From NCBI GenBank assembly GCA_026702755.1, contig JAPPBX010000037.1, positions 1-45,136 on the forward strand: DNA of 45,136 bases. Direction: 5' to 3'. This document shows positions 7,149 to 16,785 of this stretch, in pieces; positions within the stretch are counted from its first letter, which is position 1; each line of letters opens with the position of its first letter. The notes beneath the pieces are model-generated. The model was not told the origin of the DNA and made no database searches. It saw nothing but the letters and a program-made list of their open reading frames with translations. The position numbers and the translations under genes were made by a program. The stretch comes from Candidatus Poribacteria bacterium. GTDB lineage: Bacteria > Poribacteria > WGA-4E > WGA-3G.

Positions 7149-9068
7149 ATGAAAACTGTAATTTTCCTTTCATTTTTTTCGGTGTCTGTTGCTTTTGGCG
7201 CGGTAGAGATTGAGGATGTGAGGTTCGGGTTCGGAGACGTTTACAAGATAGGAACTTATGTGCCCTTAACTATTACTATGCGGAATCAGGATGAACGCGC
7301 CGTATTTAGTGGCGATTTAGCTGTGGAAGTGCGAAACTTTTCTTCAGACACGCCCATTGAGCGTTACATGACTCCACTGAGGCTCATTGGCACCGAACCG
7401 AAACGGAAAAATCTCTATGTTTACTGTCCGAGAAATGCAACCCAACTCACTATTCAAGTTGTACCTACAACATCTTCAGGAGGCACCGCATTAGACGACA
7501 CACCATCAGAAACAATACAGGATATATTATTACCAACACCCCTCGCGCGTAAAGACTATTTCGTGTTGGTATTGGCACCGAGCGGTGACAAACTAAAACG
7601 ATTTATTGACAAAAAACAGTTAAAGGGTTCCGATGGTGCGAAGGTTCATGTCAAGTACCTTCCGAATTTGACATCACTGTCGAACACATGGATAGGCTAC
7701 AGTGCCGTTGATGTGCTCGTTATCCGTGGAATCCGCTTGACAGAACGGCGCATCGCTAAAACACAACAAACAGCGATGCTTGATTGGGTCCAACGCGGTG
7801 GCACGCTTATTATCTCCGGTGGCAGTAATTTTAACTATCTGCGGGGTAGCTTTATAGAACCCTACCTCCCTGTCGAATTGAAGGGTGTAGAGAAAATCAA
7901 TACGCTCCCGGCTGTTTTGCAAGAACAACTCGGTTTTCAGTCATCCAGTAACAACGAAAACCCGTTTGAACGTATCCGGTTTGCTCCAAAAGTCGGATGT
8001 GAAATGCTAATCGGCACAGCGGAGCAGCTCTACGTCGCGAAACGGAACTTCGGAGACGGGCAGATTCTCTGCCTCGCGTTTGATTACAACGCCCCTCCAT
8101 TTTCGGAACAACAGATAGGTGAGATGTTTTGGCACGGATTACTGAGCAGATCCGGTAAATCACCAAAGCACCTCGCAGATCAATATGCACTTGCGCTTCG
8201 ACACGAGGAAAAGATTTATAAAGAATTTCTGTCGAAAATGCCGACACAGGTGCCGCTCATTAAACTACTCTCTATAGTCTTACCAGTATGTCTGCTGAGT
8301 TTTGGGGGGTTTGTATTTTATTTTAGCAAATCGAAGCAAAAGCCACGCACCTACTGGATAGGCGGGTGTCTTTTCGTTTTGATTTCAGTGAGTACGATTG
8401 GAGTAGGAGGACATATCTTTCCTAATAACATAACGGCAGATCGGTTATCAATTCTATCAGTTTACCCTGAACGACAGCGCGCACACTTACAGAGTTATGT
8501 TTCTCTCAGAGCCGCAAGGCGTACCGAAACATCTTTTAACTTTGCCAAGAGAACCTTTGTTCGTCAGCAAGAGGTCGGAAACACCGGGAACCAGCTCTCT
8601 CAAAAGATTGGGACATTTGTTCAAGATTCAGGCTCTCAACTACAAGACCTATCCGTGGAGTCGTGGCAACCTACGACCTATGTGGAAGAAACATTTTTGG
8701 ACGCTCAAAAACTGCCGCGCATCCTTGAAAACGCGTGGTATGTTACAGGTAAAAAGATGACTTATTTAGGAAACGTCCCACTCAATGCCAAGTCGGTTCC
8801 TGAATCTTCAACAGAAGCCCTTCGGCTGCAAGTGACACCAAAAATGCCACCTGATGAAGAACTGACTGGTCCGCGGGAACGGTTCGCGCAAATTCTACGG
8901 CAGGAGTATGTTTTACGATATTTGGATTTAGCAGCAAATGCAGATTCAAACTTGCCACCCTACCTTATTGGATGGACTCCTCAAGGTTTTAACGATATAG
9001 TAGCAGATGGAAACGTTAGCACAAACGATGAAACTTTAGTAATCTTCCGACCTGGTGCTGGACCTTGA
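7149..9068 (+). CDS. Membrane-anchored protein with GATase-like periplasmic domain, function unknown
   Basis: A 639-residue protein. The first about 17 residues (MKTVIFLSFFSVSVAFG) form a signal peptide. A beta-rich region follows (EIEDVRFGFGDVYKIGTYVP, about 18-120), then an alpha/beta GATase-like domain with LDWVQRGGTLIISGGSNF near 215-232. Two transmembrane segments sit near 370-394 (SIVLPVCLLSFGGFVFYF) and 400-425, and a hydrophilic C-terminal part ends in an ALxV-rich segment. The outline resembles membrane-fused GATase-like proteins found beside BatA/VWA genes, but I recognise no specific family. ATG 7149 was chosen because GGAG at 7136-7139 lies nine bases upstream. The gene follows the GHMP kinase after 39 bases and probably shares its transcript. 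Confidence 0.75.
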   Translation: MKTVIFLSFFSVSVAFGAVEIEDVRFGFGDVYKIGTYVPLTITMRNQDERAVFSGDLAVEVRNFSSDTPIERYMTPLRLIGTEPKRKNLYVYCPRNATQLTIQVVPTTSSGGTALDDTPSETIQDILLPTPLARKDYFVLVLAPSGDKLKRFIDKKQLKGSDGAKVHVKYLPNLTSLSNTWIGYSAVDVLVIRGIRLTERRIAKTQQTAMLDWVQRGGTLIISGGSNFNYLRGSFIEPYLPVELKGVEKINTLPAVLQEQLGFQSSSNNENPFERIRFAPKVGCEMLIGTAEQLYVAKRNFGDGQILCLAFDYNAPPFSEQQIGEMFWHGLLSRSGKSPKHLADQYALALRHEEKIYKEFLSKMPTQVPLIKLLSIVLPVCLLSFGGFVFYFSKSKQKPRTYWIGGCLFVLISVSTIGVGGHIFPNNITADRLSILSVYPERQRAHLQSYVSLRAARRTETSFNFAKRTFVRQQEVGNTGNQLSQKIGTFVQDSGSQLQDLSVESWQPTTYVEETFLDAQKLPRILENAWYVTGKKMTYLGNVPLNAKSVPESSTEALRLQVTPKMPPDEELTGPRERFAQILRQEYVLRYLDLAANADSNLPPYLIGWTPQGFNDIVADGNVSTNDETLVIFRPGAGP

Positions 9069-9222
9069 AAGCCAAAGAAGCCGTCAACTATTTTTAGGAT
9101 ATTGGTTCAAAGCATATAGTTTGAAACGAAGTAGAAGGATTTGCTTGGGTATTTTCTCAGATTTAAGGCACAGAATGTTAAGTCCGAAACCACGTGTCTT
9201 AACCGCAAGGAATAATTAGAAA

Positions 9223-10170
9223 ATGGATGTACTATCACTCGGCATTTACGTCGTTGATGTGTTAGGACGACCGATAGATCAGTTTCCTGAAAAAGGGAAA
9301 TTAGCACTCTTCGAGGAACTCGAAATCCATACCGGTGGTTGTGCCAACAACACGGCGATTGCGCTCGCGCGCTTGGGTATCTCTGCTGGCGCAATGGGTA
9401 AAGTTGGTGGTGATGCTTTCGGTGACCTGATTTTGCAAACGCTCGCAGATAACGATGTAAACACAGCGGGTATGCAACAGGACGCAAACAGCAGCACTTC
9501 ATTTACATTCGTCGCGGTTGCCTCCGATGGGGAACGAACCTTCTACCATTACATCGGCGCAAACGGTGAACTCTGTGAGGTTGACCTCAATTGGGAAATC
9601 ATCAAGCGCGCCAAGATTCTGCACATCGCCGGTGCGCTTGTCATGCCACGCTTTGATGGAGCACCGATGGCGAACGTCCTCCGAGAGGCAAAAGCACTGG
9701 GGATAACGACCTCACTTGACACAGCGTATGATGCCACCGGAAAGTGGATGGATACACTCGAACCGTGCTTGCCTTACGTAGACATGTTCATGCCAAGTAT
9801 CGTCGAAGCACAACATCTCACGGGTCTATCTGAACACCGAGAAATCACCCAATTTTTGCGGAATAACTACGGTATCCACACCGTCGTCATTAAAATGGGC
9901 GAAAACGGCAGTTACGCCTCCACACCAGAGGCTGAATACTTAGCACCAGCATATCCTGTGAATGCGGTTGACGCGACGGGAGCAGGGGACGCTTACGTCG
10001 CTGGTTTTCTCGCAGGGACTATCATGGACTGGGACCTAAAGGCGACAGCAGAATTGGCATCGGCAACGGGCGCGGCTTGTGTCACTGCTATCGGTACAAC
10101 CGCCGGCATCCAAAATCTTGAAGAGACCTTGAAAATAGTTGCCAGTCATCGGTTACCGGTTATCAGTTAA
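9223..10170 (+). CDS. PfkB-family carbohydrate kinase
   Basis: A ribokinase-superfamily kinase of 315 residues. Seen: the N-terminal substrate region with THTGG-like HTGGCANNTAIALARLG (36-52), GKVGGDAFG (59-67), and the C-terminal PfkB signature DATGAGDAYVAGFLAG (250-265) with catalytic base D256 and its anion hole. The family phosphorylates sugars or nucleosides; the substrate cannot be read from sequence. AAGGA lies about 12 bases before the ATG. The last ten codons (VASHRLPVIS) are formed by the left arm of a heptamer repeat element (see 10144), so the natural C-terminus has probably been replaced by repeat sequence. The upstream gap of 154 bases holds no clear promoter. Confidence 0.9.
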   Translation: MDVLSLGIYVVDVLGRPIDQFPEKGKLALFEELEIHTGGCANNTAIALARLGISAGAMGKVGGDAFGDLILQTLADNDVNTAGMQQDANSSTSFTFVAVASDGERTFYHYIGANGELCEVDLNWEIIKRAKILHIAGALVMPRFDGAPMANVLREAKALGITTSLDTAYDATGKWMDTLEPCLPYVDMFMPSIVEAQHLTGLSEHREITQFLRNNYGIHTVVIKMGENGSYASTPEAEYLAPAYPVNAVDATGAGDAYVAGFLAGTIMDWDLKATAELASATGAACVTAIGTTAGIQNLEETLKIVASHRLPVIS

Positions 10171-10241
10171 AGAGGTGCTTCGTCTAACTAAAATCCTCTT
10201 TTAACCGACAACAGACAACAGATAACTGATAACTGATAACT
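10144..10241 (+). repeat. Heptamer-based inverted repeat element 1
   Basis: The left arm holds tandem 7-mers AGTCATC, GGTTACC, GGTTATC and AGTTAAA (10144-10171) then GAGG. The right arm holds CCTCTTTTAAC then GACAACA x2 and GATAACT x3 (10207-10241). The arms are imperfectly complementary, with the GTTAAAGAGG / CCTCTTTTAAC core strongest. Elements 2 (12386) and 3 (16684) share the heptamer vocabulary. The left arm overlaps the PfkB stop codon. Confidence 0.75.
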
Positions 10242-10261
10242 AAAAAAGGAACATTAATTAA

Positions 10262-11212
10262 ATGATCGTTCAAACAGAAAATCTATCCAAATGGTACGGC
10301 GAAGTCATGGGAGTGAATGACATATCCCTTACAATTCACCCTGGAATCACAGGTTTGTTGGGTCCAAATGGGGCAGGCAAAACGACTCTAATCAAACTCA
10401 TGACCGGTCAACTTAAACCTAACCAAGGCGAAGTCAAAGTGCTAAATCAAATGGTATGGAACAACCCCGAACTGACGAGGCAGGTCGGTTACTGTCCGGA
10501 CATAGAGTTGGCGTACCAATTCATGAGCGGTCATGAGTTTATCACGTTTTTCGCGACATTGAGTGGATACGACGAAACAGAAGTGGAATCTCGGAGCCTA
10601 CAAGTCCTCGAAACGGTGGATATGCTCCCAGCAAAAGATCGACCCATCGCCTCCTATAGCAAAGGAATGCGTCAGCGGATTAAACTCGCACAAGCATTAG
10701 TGCATGAGCCAGAACTTCTTTTCTTAGACGAACCGCTCACCGGATTAGACCCGAATGGAAGAAGGTATGTCCTCTCACTCTTGAAGGGACTTGCTGACAA
10801 AGGCATCAGCATCATCGTTTCCAGCCATATCCTCTACGAGATTGAGGCATTAACAGAGACAATTCTACTTATCCATCAAGGGCGAATCCTCGCGGAGGGG
10901 ACTATCTCCGACATCCGAGAACTGATTGATGAACATCCACACAAAGTCTATTTGAGTACAGATGAACCGCGCCGTTTAGCGCAAGTTTGTCTCCCTTTTG
11001 CGGACATTCTGAGTGTTACCTTTGTCAACAATGGGGACCTTGTGGAAGAATCAGAAGCAGAAGAATCAGGCGATATTATTATCGAAACCGACAAGCCTGA
11101 TGCTTTCTATGCTCGACTCCCCGAACTTCTCATCGAAAACGAGTTGAATGTCTCCCAACTCTATTCCCCCGACGACAATCTCTCTTCTGTGTTTAAATAC
11201 TTAGTGGGGTAG
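10262..11212 (+). CDS. ABC transporter ATP-binding protein (ABC-2/NatA-like)
   Basis: A 316-residue ABC ATPase. Seen: Walker A GPNGAGKT (34-41), signature YSKGMRQR (132-139; the SKGM variant is typical of ABC-2/NatA-like ATPases), Walker B LLFLDEP with catalytic E157, D-loop GLDP, and switch H189 in SSHI. A C-terminal extension of about 95 residues includes an acidic stretch (EESEAEESGD). It probably energises an export or membrane-remodelling permease, but no permease is adjacent: Tgt lies convergently one base after its stop. Upstream is heptamer element 1. The partner is probably encoded elsewhere or lost. Confidence 0.9.
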   Translation: MIVQTENLSKWYGEVMGVNDISLTIHPGITGLLGPNGAGKTTLIKLMTGQLKPNQGEVKVLNQMVWNNPELTRQVGYCPDIELAYQFMSGHEFITFFATLSGYDETEVESRSLQVLETVDMLPAKDRPIASYSKGMRQRIKLAQALVHEPELLFLDEPLTGLDPNGRRYVLSLLKGLADKGISIIVSSHILYEIEALTETILLIHQGRILAEGTISDIRELIDEHPHKVYLSTDEPRRLAQVCLPFADILSVTFVNNGDLVEESEAEESGDIIIETDKPDAFYARLPELLIENELNVSQLYSPDDNLSSVFKYLVG

Positions 11213-11213
11213 T

Positions 11214-12511
<1,298 letters not shown>

Positions 12512-12513
<2 letters not shown>

Positions 12514-15055
12514 AATGAATAATTTTTACCTGAAGAACAGGACTATCCTGTTCAAACGGTTTACCGTTAATCGTCGCAGAACCGCGAAATTTAAACTGGT
12601 AGGTCTCCGCCGTTAAAGAACTGAGTGCCTGTAGCGGGACTTTGACCTCGGTCTCGTTTGCCGGGATGGTAGCTGCTTCCGTGGTGAACCCTTCCGGTAC
12701 ATCAAGCGGCGTCAGCGTGATTTCATCCGTGAAGCCGCCCTGTCGGACGATCGTTAACGTCAACATCGCTTCCTTTGTAAGAGGGGCCTCGTTTTCTGTA
12801 GCCTCAGTATCTGCCGTCGGATTTGCTGCGATCGCTACGGTACCACTATCCGATAGCGTGGCTGTATCACCTTTTGAGGTTGCCGGGAAGACAATGCTGA
12901 AGCGCAGTGGTTCTACCGTTACAATGAAAGGTGCCTCAACAATAGTCAACGGAATAGCAGGGGTCGATTGTTTCACTGTCTCACCACTGACAGTCGCCGT
13001 TCCATTCACTGAAATATAATTTGTGCCAGGTATCGGCAGGACAGAAAACTGCTCCCTGCGCTCGAAGGTCCCCGCTTTAACCGTAATCGTCGCAGCCGTT
13101 TCGCCTTCAGCAATAGTGACACCGGCAGCGGAAACACGATTTGGAAGTCCCGATACCGAGAGCGCAATGGGACCAACGAAGTCGCCATGTCGGTCAGCTG
13201 TCACATGAAGGTCAACCGTTTTGTTGTGCACAGCACTTAATCCGATTTCTGCAAGCTTCAGTGTGAACTCCGGTGCATCCATCACAGTGAGTAGGATTGG
13301 AGAGGGGTTGGCGACACGTTCTATCTGGCGATTGCCAACCGCACAAACACCGACGATGGAAAGTGGCATCAGTCCAAGTGGCGCGTCCCACGGAGCCGTC
13401 ACTGTGAGCAGTGCCTGGTTTTGACCCACTCCAATAATAGTAGAACTTACATCAAACGTTTTCGGAAGATCTGGACAAAGCAGGCGAATTGGACCATTGA
13501 ACTGGTCAAGACGGACAACGTTAACCTGCATTGTGACACTACCACCTCTGCTGACGCGCGGGTTATCCATAGCGGACGGACGGTTCCTATTGTCAAAGGC
13601 AACTACACTGAGTTGGCAGCTTGGCTCTAACGGACGGATGTTTAAGCGGTAGGGATAAGCCTCACCACCTTGATTGTTCAGATCCCGGATGGCGATAGTA
13701 TACTTTCCAGCTTCCACAAAATTCCAGTTAATGCGTGCATCGGCACTGCTGGCATCGTCGTTCACCATCAAGACCTGCTCTTTCTCACCGTTCGACACCA
13801 TTTCTTTCGCGGCTTCTTCTTCCATCGACTTTTTAGGACCGTAGAGCGTGAGCAGCGCATCAAGGTTTGACGATAGTTTACGTGCCTCTACCTCGAAAAC
13901 GAGGAACTGAGGTTCCACAATCTCAAATGAAAACCGATCCACATCGTCGGATTTGTCAATTTTCCCGTTGAGCGTTATTGGGGCCGTCACAGCGTTTGCT
14001 TTGTCTGCTGTATTGTTCGGTTCAGTTTCTGTCATTTCCGCCCACTTTCCGATAGTGAAAGGACGGGGATTGGTTGCCAATCCAGAGGGTGTCTGTACCC
14101 GTAGGGATTGTTCGCCTGTTGGTGTTTCCGCCTCTATTGAAACCTGTATAGATGTTACTGTTTCAAGGTTCGCACCAGTGACGGTGATTGTATTCTCGGT
14201 GCCGCGTCGTCCACCGAGCGGGAAAATCGTCTCAAGATATGGCAGCTCGCCGATGCTCAATCGATAGTCATACCCATTTCCACCTTTGTAACGGATATCG
14301 CGAATGTGAAGTGTGTACTTCCCTGTTTCAAGTGCTGTGTAATCCAGAACGGAATCGAATCCATTGCCAAGCCCGCTGTTGGCGACTTCAGCCCCGTTAG
14401 CATCTTGGAGGACAAGGTAGGAATCCAGTAGTGAACCTATTCGCTGCGCTGTCACCTCACAGATAAGCCGTGCATCTTTTTTCAGTTCAAAGGTGAAACT
14501 ATCTTTATCGTCAATCGACGCGATTGTGCCGTTCACGGTAACTGGCAGTGCAAGCCAGTCGGTTTCCATTTCCGACCCCGATTCCTCTGCTTCCTCCTCC
14601 ATGACTTCTCGCAGATTTCCGACGACGAAACTCCTTGCGTTGGAAACACCATACGGAGTAACGATGCGTATCTGCTGGATACCTAATTGAGCATCAGGGG
14701 CAATCGTCAACGATGCGACCAACTGCGCGTCAGTAGGAATACGTCCAGAAATACCTGCCCCGTTGAAGAGGACAGCAGCCTGTCCGGTTTTCTCCTTAAT
14801 TTCTCCGGTGATACCACTCCCGCTGAACCACACCGCTGTTGCCGTTCCGAGATTTGTGCCTTTGAGTGTGACTTCCACATCTTGTCCTTGTTGACCGCCC
14901 TGTGGAAATACGGCTGTCAGGGCAGGTTGTACCTGTGCATATGCGAAACTCATCGTTAGGAAAAAGATCGCTATGACGAGAAAGCACCATTTTGTTAAGA
15001 GATGAGAAAACGACGAATTAACCCATCTCTTCTGCCGAAATAACATGTTAGGCAT
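12512..15055 (-). CDS. Secreted protein with IPT/TIG-like and pre-peptidase C-terminal (PPC) domains
   Basis: An 847-residue exported protein. The N-terminus carries a signal peptide (FLVIAIFFLTMSFAYAQ, cleavage near 41). Two cycles follow of an IPT/TIG-like beta-sandwich (LTAVFPQGGQQGQDVEVTLKG; LETIFPLGGRRGTENTITVT), each followed by a PPC domain (IDDKDSFTFELKKDARLICE...GKYTLHIRD; DKSDDVDRFSFEIVEPQFLVFE...GKYTIAIRD). The C-terminal half holds further Ig-like beta-repeats. The domain order is typical of planctomycete proteins next to DUF1501 and DUF1549 genes, as here. It probably acts at the cell surface; its ligand is unknown. The stop codon is built from heptamer element 2. Confidence 0.85.
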
Positions 15056-15085
15056 TGTCGATCACCTTATGTCTTTGGTAGTGAA

Positions 15086-15161
15086 AAGCCTGCTCATAAG
15101 CAAACATTTGTCAATTCGATCCAGTGGACCGAATCCCTGTGCTTTACTATTGAGCAGGCTT
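15086..15161. repeat. 76-nt imperfect palindrome between DUF1501 and PPC genes
   Basis: The ends AAGCCTGCTCA (15086-15096) and TGAGCAGGCTT (15151-15161) are perfectly complementary (11 bp). Inside are a second pairing, AAGCA/TGCTT, and an apical ATTCG-TCC-AGT-GGA-CGAAT stem with single mismatched bases, so the whole stretch folds into one long hairpin. It could be an intercistronic processing signal or a small mobile palindrome. Confidence 0.7.
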
Positions 15162-15213
15162 AACTAAAATCGGTGTTGATTACGCTATATCAGTGACACC
15201 ACTGTAAAACTGT

Positions 15214-16659
15214 TTAGAATATCCCAGCAATCGGTTCGCCCTTCACCAATTCGCGTGGCTGATCCAAATGGTTGTAGACGATAGTGTGCGGGTCGATACC
15301 GAGTGTATGATAGACTGTTGCGAGGATGTCGCGCGGGTGTACGGGATTCTCAAGCGGCGTTGAGCCTGTTGCATCGGACTTCCCGTAAACCTGTCCACCT
15401 TGGACACCTGCTCCAGCAATCAAACCTGTATAGCAATAGGGCCAGTGGTCGCGTCCATCAGGCGCGTTGCTGTTACCGGAAGTGCTAATGCCCATCCGCG
15501 GCGAGCGTCCGAATTCACCGATCGCCAAGACAAGCGTGTCCTCTAACATACCACGCTGATCCAAGTCTTCCAGCAGTGAGGAGACCGCGCTGTCTAACTT
15601 CGGACAGTGAAGGTTCTTCAGCGGACCGAAGTTGGTTGCGTGTGTATCCCACGCTGTGGTATTCGGATCACCGTTCGCAACAGAGGGCCAGTTCACCTGT
15701 ACGAAACGGGTACCTGCTTCCACCAAACGGCGAGCAAGTAGCGCACTCTGCCCAAACGTGTGTCTACCGTACTTATCTCTCATCTCATCCGGTTCTTGAG
15801 ACAAATCGAATGCGTTGCGTGCCCGTTGCGATAGGATGAGATTATATGCCTTTTCATAATACTCGTTCAAGGCATAAGAGTCTGCCACCTTATCAATTTC
15901 GGGCATTCCAGCGTTGATTGTTTCAAGGAGATTTTTACGCCGTTTTAGACGCACCGGTGGTACTTCTGGACGCAAACTCAAATCGTCGAGATTAATCTCC
16001 TGATTCGGGTCTTGGAAGAGGAAATAAGGATCGTACGCCCTACCAAGGAAGCCTGCGTTTCCACCTTTACCGATGATATTGCTTTCCTGCATCGGACGCG
16101 GGAGTTGCACTGCCGCGAGCATCGGTTCATCGGGTGGACGGTAATTTGCGATATGCGATGCAGCATTCGGATGGTCGGCTGGTGACGGCGGGTCAAGCTG
16201 TCCCGAAGGCGCGACCTTGTCAGGTGTTTCACCGGTTACCATTTGGTACATCGCAGCGGTGTGGTTGAAAAGTCCCGCTGGCGTGTAACTTACGGAACGG
16301 ATAAGGCAAGCTTTATCCATCTGTTGTGCCAAACGCGGCATTGTCTCAGACAACTGAATCCCCGGCACGTTAGTCGGGATTGGATTAAATTCACCACGAA
16401 TGTTTGAGGGTGCTTCCGGTTTCGGATCCCAAATGTCAAGGTGGCTAGGACCGCCTTGCAAAAAAAGAAGGATGACCGAGTTGGCTTTCCCCCATCCGTT
16501 AAGCGGCTTCGCGGGATCAACCGTTGTATTCGCGTTGGCTTGGAGTGACAATACCTGTGGCAGACTAATGCCGAGCATCGCCGCACCACCAACACGTAGA
16601 AATTCACGACGTGAGAACCCGTCACATAAACGTCCGGGTAGTTGTGGTAACGATAACAT
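15214..16659 (-). CDS. DUF1501 family Tat-exported protein
   Basis: A 481-residue DUF1501 protein (sulfatase/alkaline-phosphatase-like fold). The N-terminus has a twin-arginine signal, S16-R-R-E-F-L21, followed by VGGAAMLGISLPQV, so export is in folded form. Family strings seen: SVILLFLQGGPSHLDIWDPKP, MPRLAQQMDK, RFVQVNW, LVLAIGEFGRSPRM and GRDHWPYCYTGLIAGAGVQGG, plus the C-terminal HPRDILATVYHTLGIDP. In planctomycetes these genes accompany DUF1549/DUF1553 genes and are thought to act together in the periplasm, but the activity is unproven. The next gene upstream on the strand is the DUF1549 protein, separated by heptamer element 3. Confidence 0.92.
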   Translation of the reverse strand: MLSLPQLPGRLCDGFSRREFLRVGGAAMLGISLPQVLSLQANANTTVDPAKPLNGWGKANSVILLFLQGGPSHLDIWDPKPEAPSNIRGEFNPIPTNVPGIQLSETMPRLAQQMDKACLIRSVSYTPAGLFNHTAAMYQMVTGETPDKVAPSGQLDPPSPADHPNAASHIANYRPPDEPMLAAVQLPRPMQESNIIGKGGNAGFLGRAYDPYFLFQDPNQEINLDDLSLRPEVPPVRLKRRKNLLETINAGMPEIDKVADSYALNEYYEKAYNLILSQRARNAFDLSQEPDEMRDKYGRHTFGQSALLARRLVEAGTRFVQVNWPSVANGDPNTTAWDTHATNFGPLKNLHCPKLDSAVSSLLEDLDQRGMLEDTLVLAIGEFGRSPRMGISTSGNSNAPDGRDHWPYCYTGLIAGAGVQGGQVYGKSDATGSTPLENPVHPRDILATVYHTLGIDPHTIVYNHLDQPRELVKGEPIAGIF

Positions 16660-16683
16660 CTATTGTTTCCTCCGTTGTGGCTT

Positions 16684-16783
16684 TCAGCAATCAGCAGTCG
16701 GCAGTCAGTAGCACGTGTGGCAGTTACGAACGCTTTCCTGCCCAAACCCGTAACTGACAACTGACAACTGATAACTGACAACT
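16684..16783. repeat. Heptamer-based inverted repeat element 3
   Basis: The left arm is TCAGCAA, TCAGCAG, TCGGCAG, TCAGTAG (16684-16711). The right arm is GACAACT, GACAACT, GATAACT, GACAACT (16756-16783). The heptamer period and partial complementarity match elements 1 and 2. It fills the space between the DUF1549 stop and the DUF1501 start on the minus strand. Confidence 0.72.
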
Positions 16784-16785
16784 AT

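Noticed and set aside
10144-10241. Heptamer elements as CRISPR arrays
   Set aside because: Repeat units are 7 bases with no spacers and are arranged as inverted arms.
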